A stretch of DNA of 48,401 nucleotides from CAYFJO01 sp964343305 (GTDB lineage Bacteria > Planctomycetota > Planctomycetia > Pirellulales > Pirellulaceae). Shown here in pieces: positions 35,698-43,393 of the stretch. Both the position numbers and the translations under genes were made by a program. The DNA is taken from NCBI GenBank assembly GCA_964343305.1, contig CAYFJO010000028.1, positions 1 to 48,401 on the forward strand, read 5' to 3'. The stretch's first letter is position 1, and every line of letters begins with the position of its first letter. The notes beneath the pieces were generated by a model that did no database searches, had not been told where the DNA came from, and saw nothing but the letters and a program-made list of their open reading frames with translations.

Positions 35698-36237
35698 TCA
35701 GCGCGGCTGAGGGGACCGGATTTGCCACCCGGTGTCTTCGGTGTCCGAAATCGTCCCAGTTGTGCCGGGCGTAATGTGCAAGACTTCGGGCCGGGATCGA
35801 ACGTTGGCCGCATGCGGTTCAGGCGCAGGTGCCATGACGGGGCCCACTTCGGGCAGCGGATTCGGACTTGGATTCACGGGCGGAACCGGTTGAAGTTTTG
35901 GACCACTATCTTGCCCCGCGTCCGCCTCGCCCTCGACATCCAACCACGACGGCCGAAACACGTCGCGAATGGGAACGGGAAGGAATCGTGGATGCGATCG
36001 ATGCGCGATTGCCGGTCGTTTAAACAGTGTGTCGACCAAACGGAGACACTCGTTGCCCCGTCGGGTGCATTCATGTCGCGGAGAATCGCAAGCGCCACAC
36101 CCCTCAGACTGGCAGCATTGGGACTGATAGCAGTTTGTATAAACGGCACCGCCACAGATGACATGATGGCCACAGCCAACGTGCATTACGACGCACAATG
36201 CGAATGACAAAGCGAGCAGGCGATGAATGCGACTCAC
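35698..36237 (-). CDS. Cys- and Pro-rich probable lipoprotein
   Basis: A 179-residue protein with a lipoprotein signal (RIHRLLALSFALCVVMHVGC; lipid-modified Cys22). A Cys-rich stretch follows (CYQSQCCQSEGCGACDS), then FLPVPIRDVFRP, a phrase recurrent in planctomycete proteins of unknown role, and a Pro-rich tail. I recognise no domain. The GTG at 36237 gives a standard signal peptide; GTG at 36246 or 36270 would lengthen the N-terminus. Likely outer-membrane or periplasmic. Confidence 0.6.
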   Translation of the reverse strand: MSRIHRLLALSFALCVVMHVGCGHHVICGGAVYTNCYQSQCCQSEGCGACDSPRHECTRRGNECLRLVDTLFKRPAIAHRSHPRFLPVPIRDVFRPSWLDVEGEADAGQDSGPKLQPVPPVNPSPNPLPEVGPVMAPAPEPHAANVRSRPEVLHITPGTTGTISDTEDTGWQIRSPQPR

Positions 36238-36338
36238 GGCTAGCACACATGCGTTTGATGATGAGGCCACACAAAAACAAGTGAGATATAGATCGACTTG
36301 CCACAGCCCGCAACTTCGACCGAATCGTTAGATTCTCG

Positions 36339-37598
36339 CTAATTTGCCGAATCGGAACTCTCAGACACGGAGGGCTGCTTGTCCCCGGATCGAAAAACGA
36401 GTTGAAAGCACTGCAAGAGGATGAAAACCGCAAAGATGTAAAACGGCCAGAGTCGTATCCACAACGGGTTGCGAGGTGGCGGATTCGCAGCGTCGCGAAC
36501 ATCCATTGCATCGTCACGAAACGGCAACGTAAACCCATCAAACAGGGCGAGACCAAAAAACACCGCCACCGTGGCCATCAACAACAAGCATCCCCAGCTT
36601 GCCATGACCCCCTTGAAATTCTGTTCTTCCGAAGCTGGCTGCGTTTGCAACTCAATCGTGCGGCCTCGACGCAAACTTTTTTGCATCGAATAGACGAAGT
36701 CCAATTCTCGGCAACTGTCGAGCCACCGCGTCGAATGGACTGGATTCTCGACACCGGCGATAAACGAATCGATTGTGTGCTCGTATTCAGTTGACTGCAA
36801 ATCAGCGTCGTTCCGCGGATCATCATTGGCGATTTGCATCGACCACGCCGCATCATCTTGCGGCATCTTCACGATGGTCTTGCCTTTCGTTCCCACCAAA
36901 GTCATCTTTCCACCGGCACGATCGTCCGCGGGGCCCACCGACCAGTGAACGACGGTGCCGCTCTCGGTCGTGACATGCACGTTTAGGCTGGAGTACGCTC
37001 CCATCGCGCTGACACGCGCGATTTCGCCAAACATGCGTCGCACGATCGCCATGTCCCGCGTCAGTTGGCAAGTCACGTGGTGCTGACTTCGGTCCACGAG
37101 CGTTCGTTCGAAGTTGAGTTGTTCCACATCGCCGATCGCCCCGCCGCCGGCGACTGCCAACTCGGATACCTGTTGAATGTAGGAATGCCCCACGCCAGGC
37201 CAAAAGGGCACCAAAGTGCATCCCGACCCTTCGCGAATCATTTCCAATTCGTAGCCGACCATCGCGGAACACGCCGGTTGCACGACGAGCAGCGGAACTT
37301 GTGCCTGGACCAGCTTGCGGATTTGATCTTCGCGAACATCTGCTTGGTCCAACGGCGCGTCATTGTCGTTACTGATGCCGTCCAGCGATGGCGGTGCGAC
37401 GATGACGGCATCCGCGACGGTGCCCAACAGCAACGATTCCCAATCGTCGTCGAGGCCGACAAACGGCGAGATCTCGCGAATCGTTTCCGATTCTCGCCCC
37501 ACGTCATACGCGGCAACCAATTCGTGATGACGATCATCCGCCACAACTCGCGCTAACCGCAAAGCGTGTTGATCGAATCCTAAGAGTGCGAATTTCAT
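36339..37598 (-). CDS. Gfo/Idh/MocA-like protein with two C-terminal TM helices
   Basis: A 419-residue protein. Residues 1-120 form a Rossmann-like domain (MKFALLGFDQHALRLARVV; DAVIVAPPSL; VPLLVVQPACSAM). The canonical GxGxxG and EKP motifs are altered (GFDQHA; VQPACS), so catalysis is doubtful. Residues 125-315 read as the beta-sheet domain (FERTLVDRSQHHVTCQL...GTKGKTIVKMP...TIDSFIAG). Two membrane helices follow (about 330-352 and 378-402), which is unusual. The start ATG 37598 opens directly into the Rossmann strand. It may be a membrane-anchored sensor or scaffold derived from an oxidoreductase. Confidence 0.75.
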   Translation of the reverse strand: MKFALLGFDQHALRLARVVADDRHHELVAAYDVGRESETIREISPFVGLDDDWESLLLGTVADAVIVAPPSLDGISNDNDAPLDQADVREDQIRKLVQAQVPLLVVQPACSAMVGYELEMIREGSGCTLVPFWPGVGHSYIQQVSELAVAGGGAIGDVEQLNFERTLVDRSQHHVTCQLTRDMAIVRRMFGEIARVSAMGAYSSLNVHVTTESGTVVHWSVGPADDRAGGKMTLVGTKGKTIVKMPQDDAAWSMQIANDDPRNDADLQSTEYEHTIDSFIAGVENPVHSTRWLDSCRELDFVYSMQKSLRRGRTIELQTQPASEEQNFKGVMASWGCLLLMATVAVFFGLALFDGFTLPFRDDAMDVRDAANPPPRNPLWIRLWPFYIFAVFILLQCFQLVFRSGDKQPSVSESSDSAN

Positions 37599-37706
37599 GG
37601 TTGACTAGTGGGACAGCGCCGGGTCGAGCCGTGATAACATGTGTAAGTTCATCCGAGCAAATCGTGCTACTACTTTGCGATTTCTTGTTGTTTTGCGCGC
37701 ATTTCG

Positions 37707-37754
37707 GTAGGACGGATTTCCAATCCGTCCGGACGGAATGAAATTCCGTCCTAC
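37707..37754. repeat. GTAGG-family double-hairpin element, copy 5
   Basis: Hairpin 1 is GGACGGATT...AATCCGTCC and hairpin 2 is GGACGGAAT...ATTCCGTCC, both perfect, with GTAGG and CCTAC ends. This is the cleanest 48-bp form. Confidence 0.85.
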
Positions 37755-37859
37755 AGTTGGTTGCGGCTCTGCCGCGTCGTTAAACGACCGCGGATCGTCG
37801 CAGTTCACTATATGCCAAGGCTGCCCGCGGCGCAATTCCTCTTGATCCAATCCAGCCAC

Positions 37860-37892
37860 AAAAAAACGGGCGAACCGAAGCTCGCCCGTTTT
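37860..37892 (-). terminator. Rho-independent terminator of the small cytochrome gene
   Basis: On the minus strand an 11-bp perfect stem (AAAACGGGCGA paired with TCGCCCGTTTT) with an 8-base loop is followed by seven T residues. It lies 30 bp after the stop of the cytochrome gene. Confidence 0.85.
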
Positions 37893-37921
37893 GCGGTTTC
37901 TCACCAATTCAAGATCGCGTC

Positions 37922-38245
37922 TTACTTGACCTTGTTAATCGCTTCACGTAAATCACTAACCGCCTTGTCCAGGTCGCTCTTCCAAAGGGTCTTGTCATAC
38001 TTGGGCAACAATTTGCCTAGCTTCGTGCCGTATTCGTTGTGCATCTTCTTCGGTTTGCCCTTGATGTGGCAAGCGTTGCAACTGTCCTTTGCAATCGCGG
38101 CACCAACAGCCTTTTCGGCTTCGGTCTCAGGCGCGAACTGCTTTTTGGCATATGCGTTTTTGTATTGAGATCGCGCGTCGGCGTTCATCGACAAGCACAC
38201 CACAACAAAACTGATGATTGAAAACATCACAACAAGTCTTTTCAT
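37922..38245 (-). CDS. Small exported monohaem cytochrome c-like protein
   Basis: A 107-residue protein with a signal peptide (VVMFSIISFVVVCLSMNADA) and one haem c attachment site, CNACH at 56-60. Met68 (PKKMHN) is a possible but unusually close distal ligand. The tail is Lys-rich and helical. It has no family I can name beyond cytochrome-like; electron transfer in the periplasm is the likely role. AAGGAG lies about 10 bases before ATG 38245. A strong terminator follows, so it is a single-gene transcript. Confidence 0.82.
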   Translation of the reverse strand: MKRLVVMFSIISFVVVCLSMNADARSQYKNAYAKKQFAPETEAEKAVGAAIAKDSCNACHIKGKPKKMHNEYGTKLGKLLPKYDKTLWKSDLDKAVSDLREAINKVK

Positions 38246-38510
38246 TCTCAAATCTCCTTCGAAGTAGATAGAAAAGTGTAAAGGCGGGGCTTATTCAGCG
38301 TGCAGGTCACGCGGTTTTAGAATAAACAGAGTTTCGGCGAAATGGAAGTGCGCGACGCAACTAATTTTGGCAGATTTTCTTGGGCTTATTGTAACACTGA
38401 GGCAGATTTGAATCGCTAGCGTTGTGGTCCTGACACGGCCAAGGATTGACCCACATCAGAAAGACGACACGTTCCGTTACCCACTCTGCTCGATTCGCCG
38501 TTGTAGGTGA

Positions 38511-38732
38511 TCAAGTCGTGGGTGGAGAATCGTCAACCGCTCTGTGATCGGTTCCCAAGCACGACCATCGTGCCAAGCTCTGTTGTGCTTCCGCGAACGA
38601 CGGTCGCAGGGCGATTGCCTTGCGCAGGTGTTCGATCCCCTCTGCGATTTGCCCGCGCCGTGCCAAGGCGTTGCCTAGATTCTTGTGTGCCTCGGCAAAG
38701 TTGGGCCGGTTCCGGATGGCCAAGCGAGGCGC
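38511..38732 (-). pseudogene. TPR protein remnant, truncated by a REP-like element
   Basis: The minus strand encodes about 1.5 clear TPR units (LAIRNRPNFAEAHKNLGNAL, then GIEHLRKAIALRPSFAEAQQSLA). The repeat pattern enters mid-unit and the upstream side stops where the element at 38735-38791 begins. There is no start codon or ribosome binding site other than a TTG. It looks like the C-terminal end of a longer TPR protein whose 5' part is gone. Confidence 0.55.
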
Positions 38733-38734
38733 GG

Positions 38735-38791
38735 AAAAGGACGCAACTCTTTTCGGAGGAAGAAAATTTGAATTAAAGAGCTGCGCCCCTT
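38735..38791. repeat. REP-like hairpin element, GGACGCAACTCTTT family
   Basis: Arms at about 38735-38752 (AAAAGGACGCAACTCTTT) and 38775-38791 (AAAGAGCTGCGCCCCTT) pair with three positions that are G-U type. The central TTCGGAGGAAGAAAATTTG is AT-rich. It lies exactly between the TPR remnant and the DKNYF pseudogene. Confidence 0.7.
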
Positions 38792-38796
38792 ATTCA

Positions 38797-39621
38797 TCAC
38801 TCCTGCTTTGATGAAGTTCTAACAACTTCCATGGCTTCTCTGCCTTTCCATGAGAGGCCGTAATTCCTTTCGTTCTTCTCGATGAAAAAGTAGGACGTAT
38901 TGTCATCATGCCCTGATTGCCAACCATCTGGAACAAATGCATCAACATTACAACCGCCTACCTTCCAGCCATGCCAGAATACGTGCTCATGATCTCGTGC
39001 AAAGTTCTCGTTTTGGAGCACTTTAAATGTCTCTCTGTCCGCCCCGATTACTTCACGCGTCTAATAATAGAAAGAATGCGCGTCTCGAGCCCAATAAGAC
39101 GTTACGAATTCAAATGAATCGATGTCGTGTGGAATGAATCCGCGATCCATATGAAACATCCGTGTGTCATCCCGAGACCAATAATTCGAGAGCGTTTTAA
39201 AGGAGTCGGGATCGGAATCCTTAAGTCGTTTCACCTGGCCATCGATTAACATAAAAACAGACTTGTCGTCACGGTAGCCGTTCGTGAAATTGAATAAACG
39301 GAACGTCGCCGGATCCGCCCCTTGGATAATCCTGCCTCTGCGATATACGTGATTCTTGTCCCGCGCAAAATAATCATCCGAAGCACCAATTTCAAGAATT
39401 TCGAATGTGTCGGCATCTGCCCCCTTTATATCGATTTGCCGTGTTCCGTTCGACTCATCCCACGTCTGCCAACTGACCTTGCCTTCTCGGTCGTCAACAA
39501 TATAGCCTCGCCCACATCCAAGTGTCACAAATGCTTGAAAAAGCAGAAGTGCGAGGAAGTGCAATTTGATGGGAATGAGTTCTATTCTAATTTGGCTTGG
39601 GAAATCCATTAGCTTTCTCAT
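38797..39621 (-). pseudogene. DKNYF-family lipoprotein interrupted by one in-frame amber codon
   Basis: A lipoprotein signal (FLALLLFQAFVTLGC) is followed by repeated units of the DKNYF family (ARDKNHVYRRG, GADPATFRLF, YWARDAHSFYY). At 39061-39063 there is a TAG. Translation continues in the same frame with the next expected unit (TREVIGADRETFKVL, ARDHEHVFWHG) to a TGA stop at 38797, giving 275 codons in all. The stop falls where other units carry Arg or Lys. A single substitution, sequencing error or readthrough all fit. ATG 39621 or 39609 may be the start. Confidence 0.75.
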
Positions 39622-39706
39622 GAGTTACCCAGTCAACGCCCCGATAAAGCGTGAACGAAGTCACACAGGCTTGTCTGGAAGCAAAAGTGGGGAAGTTGCG
39701 ATGGAG

Positions 39707-40771
39707 TTACTTATCTGAGTTTTTGCGAGAATTACCATTCGTTTTTTCGGCTTCGGCCTTTTCCCGAGCAATTCGTTCCGCCCTTTCTTCGGCCATCAAT
39801 TTGCTCGCTTTCGCGATGGGGTATACTTTGCCCCATTCCATCCAGCGATCAACATCCTTGCGCGCCTCCTCTATTGAGTCACCGTGGTCTTCCAAACGTT
39901 GAACGATGGCTCCATAGTCAGCTTTCTGTTGGGCGGAAGTGGTTCGCTGAACACGTCCTCGTTCTGCCGCGACAAAGTGAACAAGTTTTTGGTTGCCCTT
40001 GGATTGATAGATGCCTGGATTAGCACCCGCCTCGAGCAGCATTAGTGCAATGTCGTATTGGCCGAACCAACTCACCGCGTCCATCGCAGGAGTAACGTCT
40101 GCATTGTTGAAACAATTGAGTTCCACCTCTCTCTTGAGTAGCAACTGGATTCGCTTCTTCTTCTCTGGTTTGCTGATGATGGCTCTTACTACAACATGAA
40201 GTACTGCGTTGCCATTATGGGGATCAACCAACTCTGGGTCACCACCATGCTTCATGACTTGTTCGAAATACGTCGGAAACTTCGTTCCAGCCGCAAGATG
40301 AGCCACCGAATGCCCGGGATGGATCGTGCCCTTTGAGTTGAAGTCGGTTTCCACGATGACGTTGGGGTCGGCGCCGTGCTCAAGTAGCTTTTTGAATCGT
40401 TCAATTCTGTTGTCAGGAAATGCCCAAAGCAAAGGCGTCATGTTCCCCTTACCTTTCGCGTTAACATCGGCTCCGGCGGCGACAAGACGATCGATCTCTT
40501 TGAGATCGTTATCCTCAATCACGCGACAAAGTGCAATTACCTTTAAGTCCGTGAAATAGTTCTCGGCGATCCAGCCGCACTGCGTATACCAAGAGGCGTT
40601 GCTATCGGAATTTGCCCCGGCTTGAATTTGCTTTGTTTCGGAACAACCCGAAACAATCAGCATCACTACGATCGCAAATAATGTGGTGAAATACAATACC
40701 GCGTCAACCTTTGAAATGAAAAATGCATTAATCGAACGATTCGCCGTAGCTATCCCAACCTGTGTCTTCAT
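39707..40771 (-). CDS. Ankyrin-repeat lipoprotein
   Basis: A 354-residue protein. A signal with lipobox (VVMLIVSGCS) is followed by about four to five ankyrin repeats (residues about 80-275): EIDRLVAAGADVNAKGKGNMTPLLWA, RFKKLLEHGADPNVI, YFEQVMKHGGDPEL, IALMLLEAGANPGIY. The C-terminal 50 residues are a charged helix rich in Glu, Arg and Lys. Ankyrin domains bind other proteins; the partner is unknown. ATG 40771 is preferred over the TTG at 40774. The DKNYF pseudogene lies 85 bp downstream. Confidence 0.85.
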   Translation of the reverse strand: MKTQVGIATANRSINAFFISKVDAVLYFTTLFAIVVMLIVSGCSETKQIQAGANSDSNASWYTQCGWIAENYFTDLKVIALCRVIEDNDLKEIDRLVAAGADVNAKGKGNMTPLLWAFPDNRIERFKKLLEHGADPNVIVETDFNSKGTIHPGHSVAHLAAGTKFPTYFEQVMKHGGDPELVDPHNGNAVLHVVVRAIISKPEKKKRIQLLLKREVELNCFNNADVTPAMDAVSWFGQYDIALMLLEAGANPGIYQSKGNQKLVHFVAAERGRVQRTTSAQQKADYGAIVQRLEDHGDSIEEARKDVDRWMEWGKVYPIAKASKLMAEERAERIAREKAEAEKTNGNSRKNSDK

Positions 40772-40939
40772 CAACCATCAACCCGTAAAAGTAGTACCTG
40801 CCTAGATGCGCGAGGCCCATATAATAACACGCCCCGCAAGACTTCCCAATTCGTCGGGATCGATGGCAATGGTACTCCATATCATCTCCGAGTCCAAAGG
40901 ACCATCCATTTCATGACGTGTACCGATAGCATTTTGCAA

Positions 40940-41005
40940 GGCGCGGGAAAGGGGGCGCGGGAAAGGGGTCAGGTCTCTTTTCTAAAAAAGAGACCTGACC
41001 CCTTT
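40940..41005. repeat. REP-like element GGGGTCAGGTCTC with tandem leader
   Basis: A tandem GGCGCGGGAAAGG duplication (from about 40940) leads into a perfect 20-bp inverted repeat, AAAGGGGTCAGGTCTCTTTT (40962-40981) and its complement at 40986-41005, loop CTAA. There is no T-run beyond the stem itself. This motif type is associated with RAYT-mobilised REPs, from general knowledge; no RAYT gene is in the window. Confidence 0.8.
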
Positions 41006-41097
41006 GTTCCTGCCGATGCCGTCACATCGGTCGCGGGCTTTTTCTTTTTGTTGCGATGGGGGCTCCTGACCCGAATCGGTTGTGGACGTCCGGGGAG

Positions 41098-41125
41098 AAG
41101 GGGGACTGTCCAGACTGTCCCCCTT
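41098..41125. repeat. REP-like palindrome GGGGGACTGTCC
   Basis: AAGGGGGAC (41098-41106) pairs with GTCCCCCTT (41117-41125). The middle holds a direct repeat of GACTGTCC. It lies between the 40940 palindrome and the permease gene. Confidence 0.65.
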
Positions 41126-41249
41126 TTCGCGCTCCCAGAAACTTGTCGTTTGCTTGCTCGCCAGGTTCAATCGGCAAAACCATGAACATTTTGACCACTT
41201 CAAGAGGAGTCCTCGTGCCAGCAGCGTAAAGTGCGACACTGGCGAAGAG

Positions 41250-42593
41250 TCATTCGTGCCGCAGGGCCTCGATCGGGTCCATGTTGGCTGCTCGGATCGC
41301 GGGATAGATGCCGAACACAATTCCCACGACAACAGAGATAATAAACGCGATCGGAATGGACTCGGGAACAATTACAGGAGTCATTTCACGAACCACTTCA
41401 GGCAAAGCGGCAACCAAATCAGGTCGGAAGTAACTCACCGACCAACGAGCCACATCGATTGCCGGTGGGCAGAGCAATCCGGCGAGAATTCCCGTGGCAC
41501 CGCCCACGACCGATAACGAAACCGTTTCCACAAGAAACTGATAAGTGACATGAACGCGCCGAGCGCCCAGTGCGCGGCGGATGCCGATTTCACGCGTTCG
41601 TTCGGTGACCGTGGCCAACATGATGTTCATAATACCGATGCCGCCGACCAGCAATGAAATTGCCGCAATCAGCGCCATGAAACACATAAACATCAACTTG
41701 GTATTCTCCGCCTGCTCGATCAGGTCATACGGCACGATGGTCGCCACGTCTTGTTTGTCGCCGTGACTGTCGGCCAATGTTTGTTCGACCAATGCAGCGG
41801 TCTTTCGGACGTTCTTAACGGAATCGACCCGCAGCGTCACCTGGCTCAGCTCAAAAATCTTTGCGCTAAACGAGCCCGCGCCACGTTTAATAACCATGTC
41901 TCCCATCCGGCGCTGCATTGTTTCGATCGGGATATAGACGTCGTTGGAAAAGTCTTGAGCGGCCAGCGAGCCTCCGATTGCGGCAGTTGGATTGCGATGT
42001 TTCAGAATACCGACAATGCGGTAGTATTCCCGTTTCTCGGGCAGATAGATTTGACGGCCAATCGGGTCCTCGTACGGAAACAACTCCGCGACCATCCGGG
42101 CCGCCAGCACGCAGTGCGACGCTTTGGCTCTGTTTTCGGCGTCGGTGATGAAATGGCCGCGATCGACAATCAATTGCGTCACCGCCGCATATTCCTCGGT
42201 GCAGCCCACCAACCGTCCGGTAACCACACGCGTGGTTGGGTTATTGGGATTCGTGAATTTGAATGGCATTTCCCGAATCGGCAAAGCACTCTCGACTGTG
42301 GGAATGGTGTCGCGCAGCAGTTTGTACTCCTCGCGGCTAACACCAAACGCTTCCGGCATCCGCCACCCAATCGTGCCTTCATCATCAGGCGGCTGCATGG
42401 AGCGAACAATGATGTTTTCGGCACCGAGGCCCTCAATCTGCTCCTGGGCCTTGACGCTGATTCCCTCGCTAATCGCCACCAACCAGATGACGCTGGCCAC
42501 GCCGATAAAGATGCCTAACATCGTGAGCAGCGAACGCATCGGATGCAGCAGCAGGCTTTTGACGCCAAGTTGGAAGGTTCGTAGCCAAAACAT
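41250..42593 (-). CDS. MacB/FtsX-type ABC transporter permease
   Basis: A 447-residue permease. One TM helix near residues 18-43 (RSLLTMLGIFIGVASVIWLV) is followed by a large periplasmic domain (about 50-300) and three C-terminal TM helices with the FtsX-type EIGIRRALGARR motif. The overall topology is that of MacB without the fused ATPase. It is the last gene of adaptor-ATPase-permease, the standard arrangement of MacAB-like mechanotransmission exporters. The substrate is unknown. The gap to the ATPase gene holds a repeat element. Confidence 0.93.
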   Translation of the reverse strand: MFWLRTFQLGVKSLLLHPMRSLLTMLGIFIGVASVIWLVAISEGISVKAQEQIEGLGAENIIVRSMQPPDDEGTIGWRMPEAFGVSREEYKLLRDTIPTVESALPIREMPFKFTNPNNPTTRVVTGRLVGCTEEYAAVTQLIVDRGHFITDAENRAKASHCVLAARMVAELFPYEDPIGRQIYLPEKREYYRIVGILKHRNPTAAIGGSLAAQDFSNDVYIPIETMQRRMGDMVIKRGAGSFSAKIFELSQVTLRVDSVKNVRKTAALVEQTLADSHGDKQDVATIVPYDLIEQAENTKLMFMCFMALIAAISLLVGGIGIMNIMLATVTERTREIGIRRALGARRVHVTYQFLVETVSLSVVGGATGILAGLLCPPAIDVARWSVSYFRPDLVAALPEVVREMTPVIVPESIPIAFIISVVVGIVFGIYPAIRAANMDPIEALRHE

Positions 42594-42597
42594 GTGG

Positions 42598-42712
42598 AAA
42601 TCTCAAATAACAAAAAAGACAAATCCCAAACAAATCACAATTCCCAAATCTCAAAGAGTCGTTTGGTCATGGAGATTTGGAATTTGTTTGAGATTTGTCA
42701 TTTGGAGCTTTA
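42598..42712. repeat. AT-rich imperfect inverted repeat in the MacAB-like operon
   Basis: A left part rich in CAAATCCCAAACAAATC and a right part GAGATTTGGAATTTGTTTG (from about 42672) are imperfect inverted copies. They fill the gap between the ATPase stop and the permease start. AT content is much higher than in the flanking genes. Confidence 0.6.
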
Positions 42713-43393
42713 ATTTTGTACATCGGATTGAATATATCCGTCATGCAGGCGGATGATTCGATTCGCATGCGCGGCAACTTCATCTTCGTGAGTCACCATG
42801 ATAATCGTGCGGCCTTCGTTGTTGAGTTGCTGGAAGAGTTGCAAGATATCTTCGGTCGTCACGGAGTCGAGGTTTCCCGTCGCTTCGTCGGCCAGAATAA
42901 AATAGGGGTCGTTGACCATGCTACGGGCAATGGCCACGCGTTGTTGTTGGCCGCCGGAGAGCTGCGTCGGGCGATGATTCAAGCGATCGCCAAGACCGAC
43001 CAGGTTTGCGAGGTCCATGCAACGTCGCCTCGCGTCGCCGGCCAGGCGGCCCATGTAGTACAACGGCACCTCGATATTTTCGACGACAGTCAATTGTGGA
43101 ATCAAGTTGTACGACTGAAACACAAAACCGATGCGCGAGGCGCGGATGCGTGACAGGTCGTCGTCATCCATCCGCGATACATCGTCGTCACCAAGAAAAA
43201 ATGCTCCGGACGTCGGTTTGTCCAGACAGCCGAGCAAATTCAGCAGTGTACTTTTGCCCGATCCGGACGGTCCCATGATGGCGATATAGTCGCCCTCATC
43301 GACGTCAAATGAAACGCCTCGCAGTGCATGGACCGTCTCGCCCTTGAGTACATAGTCCTTTTTCAAGTTGTCGACCTTAATCGCCAGCCTCAT
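42710..43393 (-). CDS. MacB/LolD-type ABC transporter ATPase
   Basis: A 227-residue ABC ATPase with Walker A GPSGSGKST (41-49), Q-loop Gln93, signature LSGGQQQ (145-151), Walker B FILADEATGNLD (about 165-176) and the switch His202. The length and the VDEGDYIAIM opening match LolD/MacB ATPases. Its ATG overlaps the adaptor gene's stop by 4 bp, so the genes are coupled. It would power the downstream FtsX-type permease. Confidence 0.96.
   Translation of the reverse strand: MRLAIKVDNLKKDYVLKGETVHALRGVSFDVDEGDYIAIMGPSGSGKSTLLNLLGCLDKPTSGAFFLGDDDVSRMDDDDLSRIRASRIGFVFQSYNLIPQLTVVENIEVPLYYMGRLAGDARRRCMDLANLVGLGDRLNHRPTQLSGGQQQRVAIARSMVNDPYFILADEATGNLDSVTTEDILQLFQQLNNEGRTIIMVTHEDEVAAHANRIIRLHDGYIQSDVQN

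Larger units (their letters stand above)
37599..37921. other. Intergenic region, 323 bp
   Basis: Holds one GTAGG-family repeat (37707-37754) and the terminator of the small cytochrome gene (37860-37892). No gene-like open frame is convincing. Confidence 0.5.
40772..41249. other. Intergenic region, 478 bp, with two palindromes
   Basis: Contains the REP-like palindromes at 40940-41005 and 41098-41125 and no supported gene. It separates the ankyrin gene from the 3' end of the MacAB-like operon. Confidence 0.5.

Noticed and set aside
41751..42518. 255-codon open frame opposite the MacB-like permease
   Set aside because: Shadow of a gene with clear FtsX-type sequence; no Shine-Dalgarno sequence.
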